From an uncultured Lachnospiraceae bacterium (GTDB taxonomy: Bacteria > Bacillota > Clostridia > Lachnospirales > Lachnospiraceae): a stretch of DNA of 64,000 nucleotides. Below, one piece after another: positions 25,461-35,448 of this stretch. A model generated the notes under the pieces. That model saw only the letters and a program-made list of their open reading frames with translations. It made no database searches and had not been told where the DNA came from. Position 1 is the first letter of the stretch, and every line of letters starts with the position of its first letter. Position numbers and translations under genes: made by a program. The stretch is from contig CAMKQH010000003.1 of assembly GCA_946414885.1 (NCBI GenBank), positions 1 through 64,000 on the forward strand, given 5' to 3'.

Positions 25461-26285
25461 ATGAGTGAAAAAATACAAGAAGTACGGGAGCATTATAACC
25501 TGGATCCTCAGAAAGAATGGGACCGGTTGAAGATAAAGCACCCTCATGAAAAATACGTTACCATTCACGTGATGGACAGATATATCAAGCCCGGCGACAA
25601 AATACTGGATATCGGTGGCGGTCCCGGGCACTACAGCATTCATTATGCAGGCCAGGGCCATGACGTAACGCTTTTGGACCTGAGTGATGAAAACGTCCGC
25701 TTTGCCAAGAAAAAGGCAAGGCAGTACGGCGTTAAAATGCAAGCTCTTCAGGGAGACGCGATGGATCTTTCCGCGTTTCCCGATGCCTCCTTTGACGTTG
25801 TTTTTCTGATGGGTCCGTTATATCATTTAATGGAGGAAGAAAGCAGGCGCAAGGCTATTTTGGAAGCGAAACGCGTTTTGAAGCCCGGCGGGTATCTCTT
25901 TAGCAGCTTTATCCTTATGTTCGGCGGCGTGATCTGGGGTCTTAGAGAGATGCCGGAAACCATTCTGTTCCCGGAGGAGCAGGCGCTGTTTGACGTTGCG
26001 GCAAAGGGTGAAAGCCTTGCATTTAAGGCGTTTACCTATTCCAACATGGCAACGGTAAGTGAGGCGAAGGAGCTGCTGGCATCCATTCCGGGGCTACAGA
26101 CGGTGACCGTCTTTGGGCAGGAGAGCATTCTTGCCGCATATAAAAATACTTTGAAAGCAAGCACCAAAAAGGTTCGGCAGGCATGGTATGACTACGCGCT
26201 CCGCTTTTGTGAGAAGGAAGACTATCTAACCCATTCTGAGCATTTAATGATCGTCTCTAAAAAGCAAGCTCGGCTTGCGATCTGA
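25461..26285 (+). CDS. Class I SAM-dependent methyltransferase
   Basis: 274 residues. Motif I ILDIGGGPGHYS near residue 50, acidic LLDLSDEN, QGDAMDLS and VVFLMGPLYHL, then LKPGGYLFSSF: a Methyltransf_11/UbiE-like fold, probably acting on a small molecule. It is not close to the two methyltransferases of the nickel operon. It follows the GNAT gene by 30 bases. Confidence 0.9.
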   Translation: MSEKIQEVREHYNLDPQKEWDRLKIKHPHEKYVTIHVMDRYIKPGDKILDIGGGPGHYSIHYAGQGHDVTLLDLSDENVRFAKKKARQYGVKMQALQGDAMDLSAFPDASFDVVFLMGPLYHLMEEESRRKAILEAKRVLKPGGYLFSSFILMFGGVIWGLREMPETILFPEEQALFDVAAKGESLAFKAFTYSNMATVSEAKELLASIPGLQTVTVFGQESILAAYKNTLKASTKKVRQAWYDYALRFCEKEDYLTHSEHLMIVSKKQARLAI

Positions 26286-26296
26286 AAGAAAGCGGA

Positions 26297-26352
26297 GGAC
26301 GTGTCGCAGAATGCACGTGAAAACGTGTCAGTAGACACGTCCCCGTGACACA
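26297..26352. repeat. REP-like palindromic element
   Basis: Contains ACGTGTC-AGTA-GACACGT (26323-26340) flanked by outer GTGTC (26302) and GACAC (26347). Read on the minus strand it begins GTGTCACGGGGACGTGTC, the same plan as the elements at 25405 and 42540 (GTCA, GGGGAC, inner hairpin). It fills the gap before the ABC pair. Confidence 0.65.
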
Positions 26353-26366
26353 ATAAGGAGAGTATG

Positions 26367-28259
26367 ATGAAAAAGAAAGTGAGCAAGCGGGAGATCACGC
26401 GGACAAGGGCAGTTCAGAACAACTTGTTCGCATGTGGTCTTTTGGGGAAAATATGCCGGCCGCTGGTGGTGCATTACGGCATTAGTCAGTTTTTGGGATA
26501 TTTTGAGTGGCTATTCTACAGTGCATTCTTCATGCGGTACGTGATCAATTCCCTTGAGAATGGTGACAGCTTTGGGACGATCATGAAATTCGTCGTCATT
26601 GTGGCAGTCGTCATGTGCTCCATGAATTTTTACGAGCGCGTCTTGGTTGGTCACGTCTATCCCGTCTGTGAGGCCAAGGTCAATAAAGGCCTCTATACAA
26701 AGCTGTTTCGCAAGTCCAGGAACGTTGAGCTGGAATGCTTCGAGAACAGCGATTTCTACGACAAATACACCCTCGCCATGGAGAGGGCGGATGAGCGTCT
26801 TATGATGACGGTAAGTGACGTGTTTAAGACGGTCTTTGGAGCCATTGCAAGCGTGTGTGCATTTGTTTTCATGTATCAGGTGGATAAGATTTCCGTCCTG
26901 TTCATTCTCTTTCCCATCATCGGTAATTTCATTTTCAACAGAAAATTGAGCCATATTGATTATGCGAGAAACAAGGACATGGCACCGCATAATCGTCGGA
27001 TCGCCTACGTCAACCGCGTCATGTATCTCCCGGAATATGCGAAAGAAATGCGTCTGACGGACGTGTTCTCCCTGATGAGAAGGCAGTACCGCGAAGCCAT
27101 CACGGGACTGGCGGACGTGACGAAGAAGTACACGAAAAGAGCAATGGTGCTTCACTGGATGTACGTCATGTTCACCTTCACCTTTATTTTTGAAGGACTT
27201 TTGATCTATGGCGCTTACAGGACCTTGGTGAGTCAGACCATGAGCCTTGCGGAGCTCGCCGTCATCACCAGCATGATGGTTTCCACCACCTGGATCCTGA
27301 TCGGTTTTACGGAATCCCTGACCAGCCTCTTTAAGAATGGCTTGTTCGTTGAGTATTTGCGGACCTTTTTGGAGTACAAGGAAAAGATTCCCGAGGATTC
27401 GGACGGATTGGATCCCGGCAAGGAGATTAAGTCCATTGAGTTTCGTGACGTATCGTTCTCGTACAAGGACAAGGAGGTGTTGTCCCACGTAAACATGGAA
27501 TTCCGCGGCGGCAAGACCTACGCGCTGGTTGGTCACAATGGCGCGGGAAAAACGACCATGATCAAGCTTTTGCTGCGATTCTATGATCCCACCTCCGGGA
27601 CGATCCTGCTAAACGGGCGTGACGTCAGGGAATACAATCTAAGAAAATACAGAGCCTTATTTGCAACCGCATTTCAGGATCACAGAATGTTTTCCATGTC
27701 GGTCATGGATAACGTGGTCATGGGAGAGGAAGTTCCTGAGAAGGAAAAGGAGCAAAGGGTTTGCGAGGCATTAAAGCTTTCCGGAGCTTATGACAAGGTG
27801 ATGAGCCTTCCCAAGGGCGTTCAGACAACGCTAACCCATGAATTTGATGATGAGGGCGCCGTCTTGTCGGGAGGCGAATTCCAGAAGATCGTTGTGGCGA
27901 GAGCCTTTGTGAAGGAATGCCCCTTCAAGATCTTTGACGAGCCGAGCAGCGCGCTGGATCCGATCGCGGAGGCAACGCTCTTTGACAACATTTATGACAC
28001 CTGCGCGGATCACACGTTAGTGTTCATTTCACACAGACTTTCCTCCGTGCAGAATGCGGATTGGGTATACCTTTTATCTGATGGCACCGTGAAGGAAGCC
28101 GGAACCCACAAGATGCTCATGGAGCAGAAGGGCTTGTATGCCGACATGTATGCGAAGCAGGCGAAGAACTATCTCGCGCTGAGCAGTGAGGGAAAGAGCG
28201 GAGGCGGGGCGGAGGGACAAGGCGTCATGGCTTCCGTGGAAGGAGGTGGGCTGGCATGA
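26367..28259 (+). CDS. ABC exporter half-transporter A
   Basis: 630 residues from the second of two adjacent ATGs, the better spaced after AAGGAG. Residues ~20-345 form a membrane domain of the divergent clostridial type. The ATPase has Walker A GHNGAGKTT, signature LSGGEFQK, Walker B KIFDEPSSALD and switch SHRLSS. The gene overlaps the next by four bases, so the two products surely form a heterodimer. Substrate unknown; peptide or drug export is usual. Confidence 0.92.
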   Translation: MKKKVSKREITRTRAVQNNLFACGLLGKICRPLVVHYGISQFLGYFEWLFYSAFFMRYVINSLENGDSFGTIMKFVVIVAVVMCSMNFYERVLVGHVYPVCEAKVNKGLYTKLFRKSRNVELECFENSDFYDKYTLAMERADERLMMTVSDVFKTVFGAIASVCAFVFMYQVDKISVLFILFPIIGNFIFNRKLSHIDYARNKDMAPHNRRIAYVNRVMYLPEYAKEMRLTDVFSLMRRQYREAITGLADVTKKYTKRAMVLHWMYVMFTFTFIFEGLLIYGAYRTLVSQTMSLAELAVITSMMVSTTWILIGFTESLTSLFKNGLFVEYLRTFLEYKEKIPEDSDGLDPGKEIKSIEFRDVSFSYKDKEVLSHVNMEFRGGKTYALVGHNGAGKTTMIKLLLRFYDPTSGTILLNGRDVREYNLRKYRALFATAFQDHRMFSMSVMDNVVMGEEVPEKEKEQRVCEALKLSGAYDKVMSLPKGVQTTLTHEFDDEGAVLSGGEFQKIVVARAFVKECPFKIFDEPSSALDPIAEATLFDNIYDTCADHTLVFISHRLSSVQNADWVYLLSDGTVKEAGTHKMLMEQKGLYADMYAKQAKNYLALSSEGKSGGGAEGQGVMASVEGGGLA

Positions 28260-30124
28260 AAAACGTATGGAAAAATCAGCTTTTCCTCTGGAATCTCTGC
28301 TTTAAAACCTGCCCTGGATACATGATCTATTTCCTGTATGACGGTTTCCGTTATCAAGGCATTATCTTCCTGGAGCACGTGCTTGGCATCCGTTACGTTC
28401 TGCACTGCGCGGAGTATCAGGAGCCGTTTTGGAAAGCTCTTTTGGTCATCGGCCTCATCCTGATCGTCAACATGATCCAGATCGTGCCGGACGGGTATTT
28501 TATCCATGGCTGGAGCTATCGCAGTAAGCCGAAGCTTTACAAGGCGCTGAAGGAAAAGATGTATGAAAAGGCCGCGCAGATCGACCTGAGCTGCTATGAT
28601 GACCCCAAATATTATAACGATTTCGTGCTTGCCGTGGCTGAGGCGGAGAGCTCCATCGACCGGTTCCTTTCCATGTGCAACATGATCATGCAGGGTCTGA
28701 CCATCATCTTTACGACGGGCGTGTTTTACCTGCTGACGGACGCGGCGGGCATCCTCTTTGTGTTTGCATCCTTTGTGCTTAGATACTTCGTTTCGAAGGT
28801 GCTAAACAAATTGAATTATGACGTGCGTTTGAAACTCAATCCTTTGATGAGAAAAAGGAATTACGTAAGCCGCGTGTTCTATTTGAATGATTATGCAAAA
28901 GAGCTCAGACTCCACCCCAGGGTTGGCGATGCGCTGGAGAAGGAATTCCAGGAGACCAACGACGAGATCATGGAGGAGCAGAGAAAGGTTGGCTTTAAGC
29001 GGACCATGTTGAATTTCACTAGGGATTACGTGGTCGGCGATTTTATCATGGACGGCTTGTACATTACGTATCTGGTGTTCCAGGCGGCCGTGCTGCATAC
29101 CATTGATTACAGTAATGCGGTGGTACTTTTTAACCGGACGGGAAGCCTTAGAAGAGGCATGGCAAACATGGCGGACATCTTCCCGAAGGCGCAGGAAAAC
29201 AGCCTTTACGTCGACAAGATCCGCGCCTTCCTTGATTATGAGCCGAAGATGAAGGCAATGGAGGGCGATGCCGTTCCGGAAGGTAATGCGGAGCTTGCCT
29301 TGGAGCACGTAAGCTTCCGTTATCAGGAGGAGATGGAGGATACCTTAAAAGATATCACTTTGAAGGTGAAACCTGGTGAAAAAATAGCCATTGTAGGGTA
29401 TAATGGAGCAGGAAAGACAACGCTGATCAAGCTCCTTATGAGACTGTATGATCCCACCGGCGGACGGATCCTTTATCACGGGCAGGACGTCAAGAATTAT
29501 AAGCCCTATGACTATCGTCACCGCATTGGCGTCGTCTTCCAGGATTATCAGATGTATGGAGCCAGCCTTATGGAGAACGTGGTGATGCGAAGCCTGGAAG
29601 ACTCCGCACAGGAGACAGGAGCATTGTCTGATGCGGCGGCGCAGGAAATAGGAGCACGGGCGTCGCATGCAGGCGATAACGTGGACGTTAGGAATCAGGC
29701 GATATCAGCGCTCGAAAGGGCTGGATTTGGTGAGAGATTAAAGTCTCTTCCCAAAGGACTTGAGACGCAGGTAACGGCAGAATTTGATAAAGACGGCGTG
29801 AACTTCTCCGGCGGCGAGAGTCAGAAGATCGCAATTTCCAGGGCGTTCTTCAAGGATGCGGACATTCTGATCATGGATGAGCCCAGCAGTGCGTTGGATC
29901 CAATCGCCGAGTATGAGTTAAACAAGGCAATGGAATCCGCGGCGAAGGGCAAGACCGTGTTCTATATTTCTCACAGGCTTTCCACCACCCGCGACGCGGA
30001 CAGAATCATTTTGTTGGAAAACGGCCGCATTGCCGAGGAAGGCACCCACGAGAGTCTTCTTGCCATGAACGGCAGATATGCGGAGATGTGGCGCGTACAG
30101 GCGGGACGCTACGAGGCGTCATGA
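28256..30124 (+). CDS. ABC exporter half-transporter B
   Basis: 622 residues; the start overlaps the preceding stop (ATGA). The membrane domain spans ~20-330. The ATPase has Walker A GYNGAGKTT, Q-loop VVFQDYQMYG, signature FSGGESQK, Walker B LIMDEPSSALD and switch SHRLST. A polar Ala/Glu-rich insertion of about 35 residues (encoded near 29590-29695) sits between Q-loop and signature and is missing from half A. Confidence 0.92.
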   Translation: MKNVWKNQLFLWNLCFKTCPGYMIYFLYDGFRYQGIIFLEHVLGIRYVLHCAEYQEPFWKALLVIGLILIVNMIQIVPDGYFIHGWSYRSKPKLYKALKEKMYEKAAQIDLSCYDDPKYYNDFVLAVAEAESSIDRFLSMCNMIMQGLTIIFTTGVFYLLTDAAGILFVFASFVLRYFVSKVLNKLNYDVRLKLNPLMRKRNYVSRVFYLNDYAKELRLHPRVGDALEKEFQETNDEIMEEQRKVGFKRTMLNFTRDYVVGDFIMDGLYITYLVFQAAVLHTIDYSNAVVLFNRTGSLRRGMANMADIFPKAQENSLYVDKIRAFLDYEPKMKAMEGDAVPEGNAELALEHVSFRYQEEMEDTLKDITLKVKPGEKIAIVGYNGAGKTTLIKLLMRLYDPTGGRILYHGQDVKNYKPYDYRHRIGVVFQDYQMYGASLMENVVMRSLEDSAQETGALSDAAAQEIGARASHAGDNVDVRNQAISALERAGFGERLKSLPKGLETQVTAEFDKDGVNFSGGESQKIAISRAFFKDADILIMDEPSSALDPIAEYELNKAMESAAKGKTVFYISHRLSTTRDADRIILLENGRIAEEGTHESLLAMNGRYAEMWRVQAGRYEAS

Positions 30125-30193
30125 CAACCTCGTGCTAAATGATAAAGAGGAGAAGGAATACCGTTTCGGAATGGCATAACAGGGAGGAAGAAA

Positions 30194-31378
30194 ATGCAGC
30201 AGTATTTATCACGGTTGCCAGATTATGATAATTGTCTTGTAAACCTGGCAAATTCCATCTTAAAGAAATTCGGAGCGGAAACGAGTGCAAAAACGCTTCC
30301 GCTTGCAGATCAATACTTGAATAAAGATTATCAAAACGTTGTGGTTCTTCTTCTGGACGCGATGGGGATTTCCATTCTGGAAAAGCATCTGAAGGAGGAC
30401 GGTTTCTTTCGAAGCCACCTTGCGGGTGCTTATGATTCCGTATATCCTCCGACGACGGTAGCGGCAACCACCTCTATTCTCAGCGGTTTCTACCCCAATG
30501 AACACGGCTGGATCGGCTGGGATATCTATTATCCTCAGCTCGATAAGAACGTAACGGTCTTTACCAATCAGGAACAGCTTCTGGAAAAAGCGGGCGCGCT
30601 GCCGACGGAAAGCTATTCTAACGGAAGGTCCAAATGGGCAGAGGATTCACTGATGGAGACGAAACCGGCTGCGGATTTTAACGCAGGTTTTACGTTTACG
30701 CCATATCAGAATATTGTTGACAAGATTAATGCGGTCGGCGGGAAAGCCTATGCGGCGATGCCTTTTTTGCCGCCTTTTCCACAGACGATTGAGGCCATTT
30801 TGGAGCGTGTAACGAGCCTTTGCAAGGAACCTGGAAAGAAGTTCATTTATGCCTATTGGAATGAGCCGGATTCAACGATGCACAGGACTGGAACCGTGAG
30901 CGACAAGACGCACGAAATGATCGCGACACTTGAACGGATCGTGGAGGAGAGCGCTGCAAAGCTGGAAAACACCCTGCTCCTTATCACTGCGGATCACAGT
31001 CATATTGACTGTGAAAATGTTTGCATCCTGGATTATCCGGAGATTATGGATTGCCTTGTGCGCATGCCTTCCTTTGAGCCGCGTACGCTGAATCTCTTTG
31101 TGAAGGAGGAGCGGAGGAAAGAGTTCCCGGCGATCATGCAGAAGTACTTCGGAAGAGACCTCCTTCTTCTGACTAGGGAGGAAGTATTGGCCGAGAAGGT
31201 GTTTGGACCTGGGAAAAATCGAGAAGACCTAGAGGCGATGCTAGGTGATTTCGTTGCATTTTCGGTATCACCAAAGGCCATTTTCAATACGCACCTTGAG
31301 GCGCAGGAAATGCCTGGCGGGCATGCGGGACTGACCGCGGAGGAGATTCAGATTCCGTTGATCGTCGTCGAGAAATGA
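30194..31378 (+). CDS. Alkaline-phosphatase-superfamily phosphodiesterase
   Basis: 394 residues. Metal and nucleophile motifs are present in order: LLLDAMG (~55), PPTTVAATTS with the threonine nucleophile (~95), NEPDSTMHRTG (~235) and TADHSHID (~270), as in the type I phosphodiesterase/nucleotide pyrophosphatase group. There is no signal peptide, so it acts in the cytoplasm on a phosphodiester or phosphonate. Separate ribosome site (GGGAGG); 69 bases after the ABC pair. Confidence 0.87.
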   Translation: MQQYLSRLPDYDNCLVNLANSILKKFGAETSAKTLPLADQYLNKDYQNVVVLLLDAMGISILEKHLKEDGFFRSHLAGAYDSVYPPTTVAATTSILSGFYPNEHGWIGWDIYYPQLDKNVTVFTNQEQLLEKAGALPTESYSNGRSKWAEDSLMETKPAADFNAGFTFTPYQNIVDKINAVGGKAYAAMPFLPPFPQTIEAILERVTSLCKEPGKKFIYAYWNEPDSTMHRTGTVSDKTHEMIATLERIVEESAAKLENTLLLITADHSHIDCENVCILDYPEIMDCLVRMPSFEPRTLNLFVKEERRKEFPAIMQKYFGRDLLLLTREEVLAEKVFGPGKNREDLEAMLGDFVAFSVSPKAIFNTHLEAQEMPGGHAGLTAEEIQIPLIVVEK

Positions 31379-31414
31379 CAGATTTTCTGTTAGGAAAATG
31401 CGAAAGGGATAAGA

Positions 31415-32359
31415 ATGAAACTGTATCATTATTACGAGAAAAGCATAGGTCCTTTTCATAGCATTTCAGAGCTTTCGGATGAGGAAGCGAAGGCATTACT
31501 GCAGCGCATTCGAAAGGAAAAACCGAATGCTTTTATCGCGCTTAGACCCGAAGATTACGTGGAAAAGAGAAGGCGTTTCGAGGGGATTTTGCGGGAGGAA
31601 TTCTTAAAAAAGGGTGGACTGATCGAGCGTGAAACGCCGCATTACTTTGTGGTGGAGGCAGTTCCTTTTTTTGAAAAATGGTACGAGCAGACGGCATTTG
31701 TCGAGATAGATGCGGAGCAGTTGGATCTGCGGACGGTCTCCTTTACCTACGGGGATTCCCATCCAACTTTTAGCGGTAACGTGAAGGACGGAAAGGAATA
31801 CCGGAATCGTTTGTACACCTATGACGAGATCTTGGGGATCATTGAAAAATATGGGCTTCCACAGATTTGGAATCCAGATTTCAAGCACGGGCCGGAGTGT
31901 TACATAGAGGTGCAGGTTTGGAGTGACAGAGGATTGGAACCGTGGATGAATCAGCCTTTATGGCACGGAAGCCCTTATTTGCTTGACAAACTTGTACCGC
32001 AGCAGGCATACGATTTCGGCTTTGAGCAGGGATGCCAACTGGCCGTCTATGCCACAAGCAATAAGGAAATGGCGATCTGTTTTGCGCTGGGCTGTGAGGA
32101 TGATCAGCCAGGAATCGAAGGCAGACGGATGATGATGCCGGAATACGGAAATCGCATGGTTTTTGAGGGCTGCCATCCGAAGTACGGCGGGAAGGGATAC
32201 CTCTATCAGCTTGATCCGAAAGGCTTTGTTCATGCCATGGGATCCCAGTGGGTTTGCCATCACGAAGTGATGCCCGTGAAAACCATCGAGATCAACGTAG
32301 ATGACTACTTGGATCTATGCATCGTTGACCCATGGTTGAGCCGTAAAAATGGTTATTAG
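31415..32359 (+). CDS. Two-domain hypothetical, possible ADP-ribosyltransferase-like C-terminus
   Basis: 314 residues. The N-terminal ~185 residues (SISELSDEEAKALLQRIR; TVSFTYGDSHPTF) are a conserved hypothetical domain of Firmicutes. The C-terminal ~125 residues, from LWHGSPYLLDKLVP through AVYATSNKEMAICFAL to GKGYLYQLD and an EINVDDY end, match the whole of the 40540 product in layout. The HGS...YAT...A..FA pattern recalls the ADP-ribosyltransferase/PARP fold; this is inference only. The gene lies alone, 36 bases after the phosphodiesterase. Confidence 0.65.
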   Translation: MKLYHYYEKSIGPFHSISELSDEEAKALLQRIRKEKPNAFIALRPEDYVEKRRRFEGILREEFLKKGGLIERETPHYFVVEAVPFFEKWYEQTAFVEIDAEQLDLRTVSFTYGDSHPTFSGNVKDGKEYRNRLYTYDEILGIIEKYGLPQIWNPDFKHGPECYIEVQVWSDRGLEPWMNQPLWHGSPYLLDKLVPQQAYDFGFEQGCQLAVYATSNKEMAICFALGCEDDQPGIEGRRMMMPEYGNRMVFEGCHPKYGGKGYLYQLDPKGFVHAMGSQWVCHHEVMPVKTIEINVDDYLDLCIVDPWLSRKNGY

Positions 32360-32402
32360 AATAATTCGTTAATTTCATGAAAGATTTGGGAGGTGTTGAC
32401 AA

Positions 32403-32933
32403 ATGAATAATCAAGAAATTGTTGAATCTGAAAGACTCATCATGAGGCGCTTGATGCCTGAGGATTATAAGGTTATGACCGCCTGGGACATGGATGAGAG
32501 AGTCTATAAATATCTATTAGGCTCTGCATGTAAAACGCCGGAAGAGCCACTTGCGTGGTTACCTAAGAAGGATCCCACTTCAAAAGTTAACATACTGATG
32601 CTGGTGTCTGAAAAAGAAGACGGTCATGCGGTGGGAATTTATGCGCTTAACCATGACGTAGAACGAGACGTCTGGTCATTGTCCTATGTCAACAGGTACG
32701 ATGACTGGGGCAAAGGTTATACGGTAGAAGGCATGAAGGCTCTAATGGAACATGCCGTAAAAGCTTATGGAGCGCGCACGTTTGAAGGCGAGTGTGCGAA
32801 AGAAAACATAGGTAGCAGAAGAGTTATGGAGAAGTTGGGGATGGTGTACGATCACAGTTCGTCATATACAAAGAGTGATGGCAGTGCTACCTTCGAATCA
32901 GACGTATTTACTCTAACGGTTTCAGATAATTAA
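32403..32933 (+). CDS. RimJ/RimL-type GNAT acetyltransferase
   Basis: 176 residues, GGGAGGTG site. ESERLIMRRLMPEDY, DDWGKGYTVEGM and KENIGSRRVMEKLGM match the 24891 product. The DNA is more AT-rich than its neighbours, with fewer ACGT tetramers, which suggests later acquisition. Substrate unknown. Confidence 0.9.
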   Translation: MNNQEIVESERLIMRRLMPEDYKVMTAWDMDERVYKYLLGSACKTPEEPLAWLPKKDPTSKVNILMLVSEKEDGHAVGIYALNHDVERDVWSLSYVNRYDDWGKGYTVEGMKALMEHAVKAYGARTFEGECAKENIGSRRVMEKLGMVYDHSSSYTKSDGSATFESDVFTLTVSDN

Positions 32934-32963
32934 ACGTGGCTTTAAAATGAATTTCTTGTTCCA

Positions 32964-33173
32964 GTGGAAGGCGTAAAACGACAATTGGCCATGATTAAAG
33001 ACTCGGAGAATAGTATTATCCTGATTGCTCTTGAGAACGAACGGATCATTGCGAGAGCAGAATTAGAGGGATACTATGCTGCAAGAATCCGTCACAGGAC
33101 TAAGTTCTCGATTTCCGTAAAAAAGGAGTACTGGATGTTTAAAGATGCCATAGTAATGCAGAAAATCCTATAG
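32964..33173 (+). pseudogene. Decayed GNAT acetyltransferase fragment
   Basis: The frame encodes the middle of a GNAT protein: AMIKDSENSIILIALENER, then RIRHRTKFSISVKKEYW. It then breaks off where the acetyl-CoA loop should follow. The N-terminal strand-helix and the whole C-terminal half are missing, and no good ribosome site is present. About 80 bases of unassigned sequence follow before the next GNAT gene. Confidence 0.6.
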
Positions 33174-33255
33174 GACGTAAGGAAAGCAGAACGCATGGAA
33201 AAAGTACGTGGCGGATTAGGTTATGCTTATAAGATGGCAGTTGAGAGGATGAAGG

Positions 33256-33720
33256 ATGATAAGATTTGCAAGAGAAGAGGAATTGGAGAAGGTAAATGAG
33301 CTCCGCAAGGAAGTGAATGACGTGCACGTGGAAGGGCGGCCTGACATTTTTAAGCCTGGATTTGACGCGGTGCTGCGGGATTATATCTATGAGATCTGGA
33401 AGGATCCCAATAAGGACATTGTGGTTGCGGAACGGGACGGAGAGATCTGCGGGGTTGCGGTGCTGAATTGCATTTACAAACCGGGAAGTCCCTTTATGTT
33501 TCCCAGGGACTTTATGGACGTGGATGAGTTTTGCGTGGCGAAAAAGTACAGACGGCAGGGCGTTGCGACGGAACTGATCGAGTTCATCAAGAAATATGCG
33601 AAGGACAAAGGGTTTCAGCGGCTGGAATTGAATATGTGGGAGTTTAATGAGGGGGCGTTAAAGTTCTACGAGTCCGTGGGTTTTGAAACCTATCGGAGGT
33701 ACATGGAGGTCAAACTGTAA
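33256..33720 (+). CDS. GNAT acetyltransferase
   Basis: 154 residues. Single Acetyltransf_1 domain with AKKYRRQGVATELIEFI as acetyl-CoA loop and LNMWEFNEGALKFYESVGF near the end. The start has GAGGATGAAGG just upstream. It follows the decayed GNAT fragment directly. Confidence 0.92.
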   Translation: MIRFAREEELEKVNELRKEVNDVHVEGRPDIFKPGFDAVLRDYIYEIWKDPNKDIVVAERDGEICGVAVLNCIYKPGSPFMFPRDFMDVDEFCVAKKYRRQGVATELIEFIKKYAKDKGFQRLELNMWEFNEGALKFYESVGFETYRRYMEVKL

Positions 33721-33823
33721 ACTTAGGAATTTAGTCTGACGGTCTATGCCTGAGCATGCTTAGAGAAGGATGGAAGGTTTAGTAAATTGATTTTGTGATT
33801 TAAAAACGCAAGGAGGGTTACGA

Positions 33824-34168
33824 ATGAAGTATCAGAGGAAGGAAAACAGAACCTGGCTGGAAGATGAGGATGGGACGAGGATCGGATATATTGATCATCC
33901 CGAGGTGCGGCCAGGTGTAGTGAATTTCGAGCATACCATTGTGGAAGATGCTTACTCGGGACGTGGGATCGCGGGGGAATTGACAAAGACCGTGGCGGAG
34001 CAGCTTCGGAAGGACGGGATCAAGGCAGAGCTCTCCTGTTCCTATTCCATCCAGTGGTTTGCAAAGCATCCGGAATATGCGGACGTGTTGGCGGATCCTG
34101 AGGCGGAAGCGCAAAAGGCACAGATGCTGGCAGGCCCGGCCTGTGGGATCCGAAGAAAACCGAAATGA
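33824..34168 (+). CDS. Small GNAT of the YjdJ/NATD1 type
   Basis: 114 residues, slightly longer than the usual ~95 because of a basic tail. [19 protein letters not shown] is the family signature, followed by [25 protein letters not shown] lies upstream. Substrates of this compact family are mostly unknown. Confidence 0.9.
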   Translation: MKYQRKENRTWLEDEDGTRIGYIDHPEVRPGVVNFEHTIVEDAYSGRGIAGELTKTVAEQLRKDGIKAELSCSYSIQWFAKHPEYADVLADPEAEAQKAQMLAGPACGIRRKPK

Positions 34169-34208
34169 AGATATTCTCTTAGCAAAAGAAACGTGCGAGG
34201 AGGCCTAT

Positions 34209-34715
34209 ATGAACGGGATTTCTTACGTTAGATGCGATGGAACGAACGAGGATTTCATTGAGAACTGCAGATTGCTTGACGAGGATTTGGACAGGCGGGT
34301 CGGCAAGGTCATTCAACGCGATAAATACAAGCAATATAACCTGCTGGATAAGATTCATGAAGCAATCGTTGTCTATCAGGACGGAAAGCCCATTGGAGGA
34401 GGCGCCGTCAGACCTTATGATGAAACGGCGATCGAGTTAAAGAGAGTATTTGTGAGACCAAGTGCCCAAGGGAATGGCGTAGGAACGGAACTGGTATCCA
34501 AGCTGATTGAATGGGCGACGGAACTGGGGTATCAAAGAATGATCCTGGAGACGGGTGATCTGCTTGCGGAATCCGTTCACGTTTATTCGAAGCTGGGATT
34601 CCGTAAGATCCCCAATTACGGCGCTTACGTAAATATGCCGGAGTCTTTGTGCATGGGGCTGGAGTTGCAGGGCCAGAAGCCGGAACCTGCGGAAGATGGA
34701 TGGGCGAATGATTAG
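34209..34715 (+). CDS. GNAT acetyltransferase
   Basis: 168 residues. ATG at 34209 with AGGAGG six bases upstream; longer readings run back into the previous gene. [20 protein letters not shown] is the acetyl-CoA loop and [20 protein letters not shown] is a typical end. Fourth intact GNAT gene within 12 kb. Confidence 0.92.
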   Translation: MNGISYVRCDGTNEDFIENCRLLDEDLDRRVGKVIQRDKYKQYNLLDKIHEAIVVYQDGKPIGGGAVRPYDETAIELKRVFVRPSAQGNGVGTELVSKLIEWATELGYQRMILETGDLLAESVHVYSKLGFRKIPNYGAYVNMPESLCMGLELQGQKPEPAEDGWAND

Positions 34716-34736
34716 AAAACAACAGGAGACTTAGGC

Positions 34737-35432
34737 ATGAAAAAGATTGGCTTAGTGGGCGGGACGGGCCCGGAATCAACGTTGTCGTATTACAAAAGGC
34801 TGAATGAGGAGATCGACAGGCTGACAAATGAAAAGAACATGCCTGACGTTGCCATAGAGAGCGTCAATTTCCGCAGGGCGTGGGAGTATGTCGTGAACGG
34901 GGACCGGGAGGCACTGACGGAGTATCTGGCGGAGAAGATCCGGATCCTTAAGGCGGGCGGCGCAGAGGTAATCTCGCTTACGGCCGTCACCATGCACATG
35001 GTTTTTGAAGAGTTGGAACAAAGGACCGGGGTTGCGCTTGTCAGCATACCGAGGGCCGTATGCGAAGAGATTGTGAAGGCCGGCATCAAGAAGGTTGGGC
35101 TTCTCGGGACCATGACGACAATGGAGCAAGACTACATGAAAAAAGACCTGATCGCGGCCGGAGTTGAGGTTTTTGTGCCGGATGAGCAAGAGAGAGCCTT
35201 GGTGGCAAAGAGGATTTACGAGGAGCTCGAGAAGGGGATCGTAAAAGAAAGTACTTTGCAGGAATTTCAGCAGTTGATCGGGAGGATGAAGGCTGAGAAC
35301 GGAATTGAGGGCGTAATCCTTGGATGCACGGAATTGCCGCTCCTTTTGAATTCCGGGAATTGTCCGGTTCCATGCTTTGACAGCGTGGAAATCCACGTGC
35401 GAAAGCTGGAGCAACTTGTTTTGGAAGACTAG
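34737..35432 (+). CDS. Aspartate/glutamate racemase-family protein with one catalytic Cys replaced
   Basis: 231 residues. N-terminal IGLVGGTGPESTLSYY and C-terminal ILGCTELPLLL identify the cofactor-independent Asp/Glu racemase family. The second catalytic cysteine is in LGCTE. At the first site, where classical members have CNTAH, this protein reads AVTMH, so that cysteine is missing. A racemase with a non-cysteine base, or a lyase-like activity, is possible. It is followed 16 bases later by an S51 peptidase. Confidence 0.85.
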   Translation: MKKIGLVGGTGPESTLSYYKRLNEEIDRLTNEKNMPDVAIESVNFRRAWEYVVNGDREALTEYLAEKIRILKAGGAEVISLTAVTMHMVFEELEQRTGVALVSIPRAVCEEIVKAGIKKVGLLGTMTTMEQDYMKKDLIAAGVEVFVPDEQERALVAKRIYEELEKGIVKESTLQEFQQLIGRMKAENGIEGVILGCTELPLLLNSGNCPVPCFDSVEIHVRKLEQLVLED

Positions 35433-35448
35433 GTTGAGGAGAAAAAAC

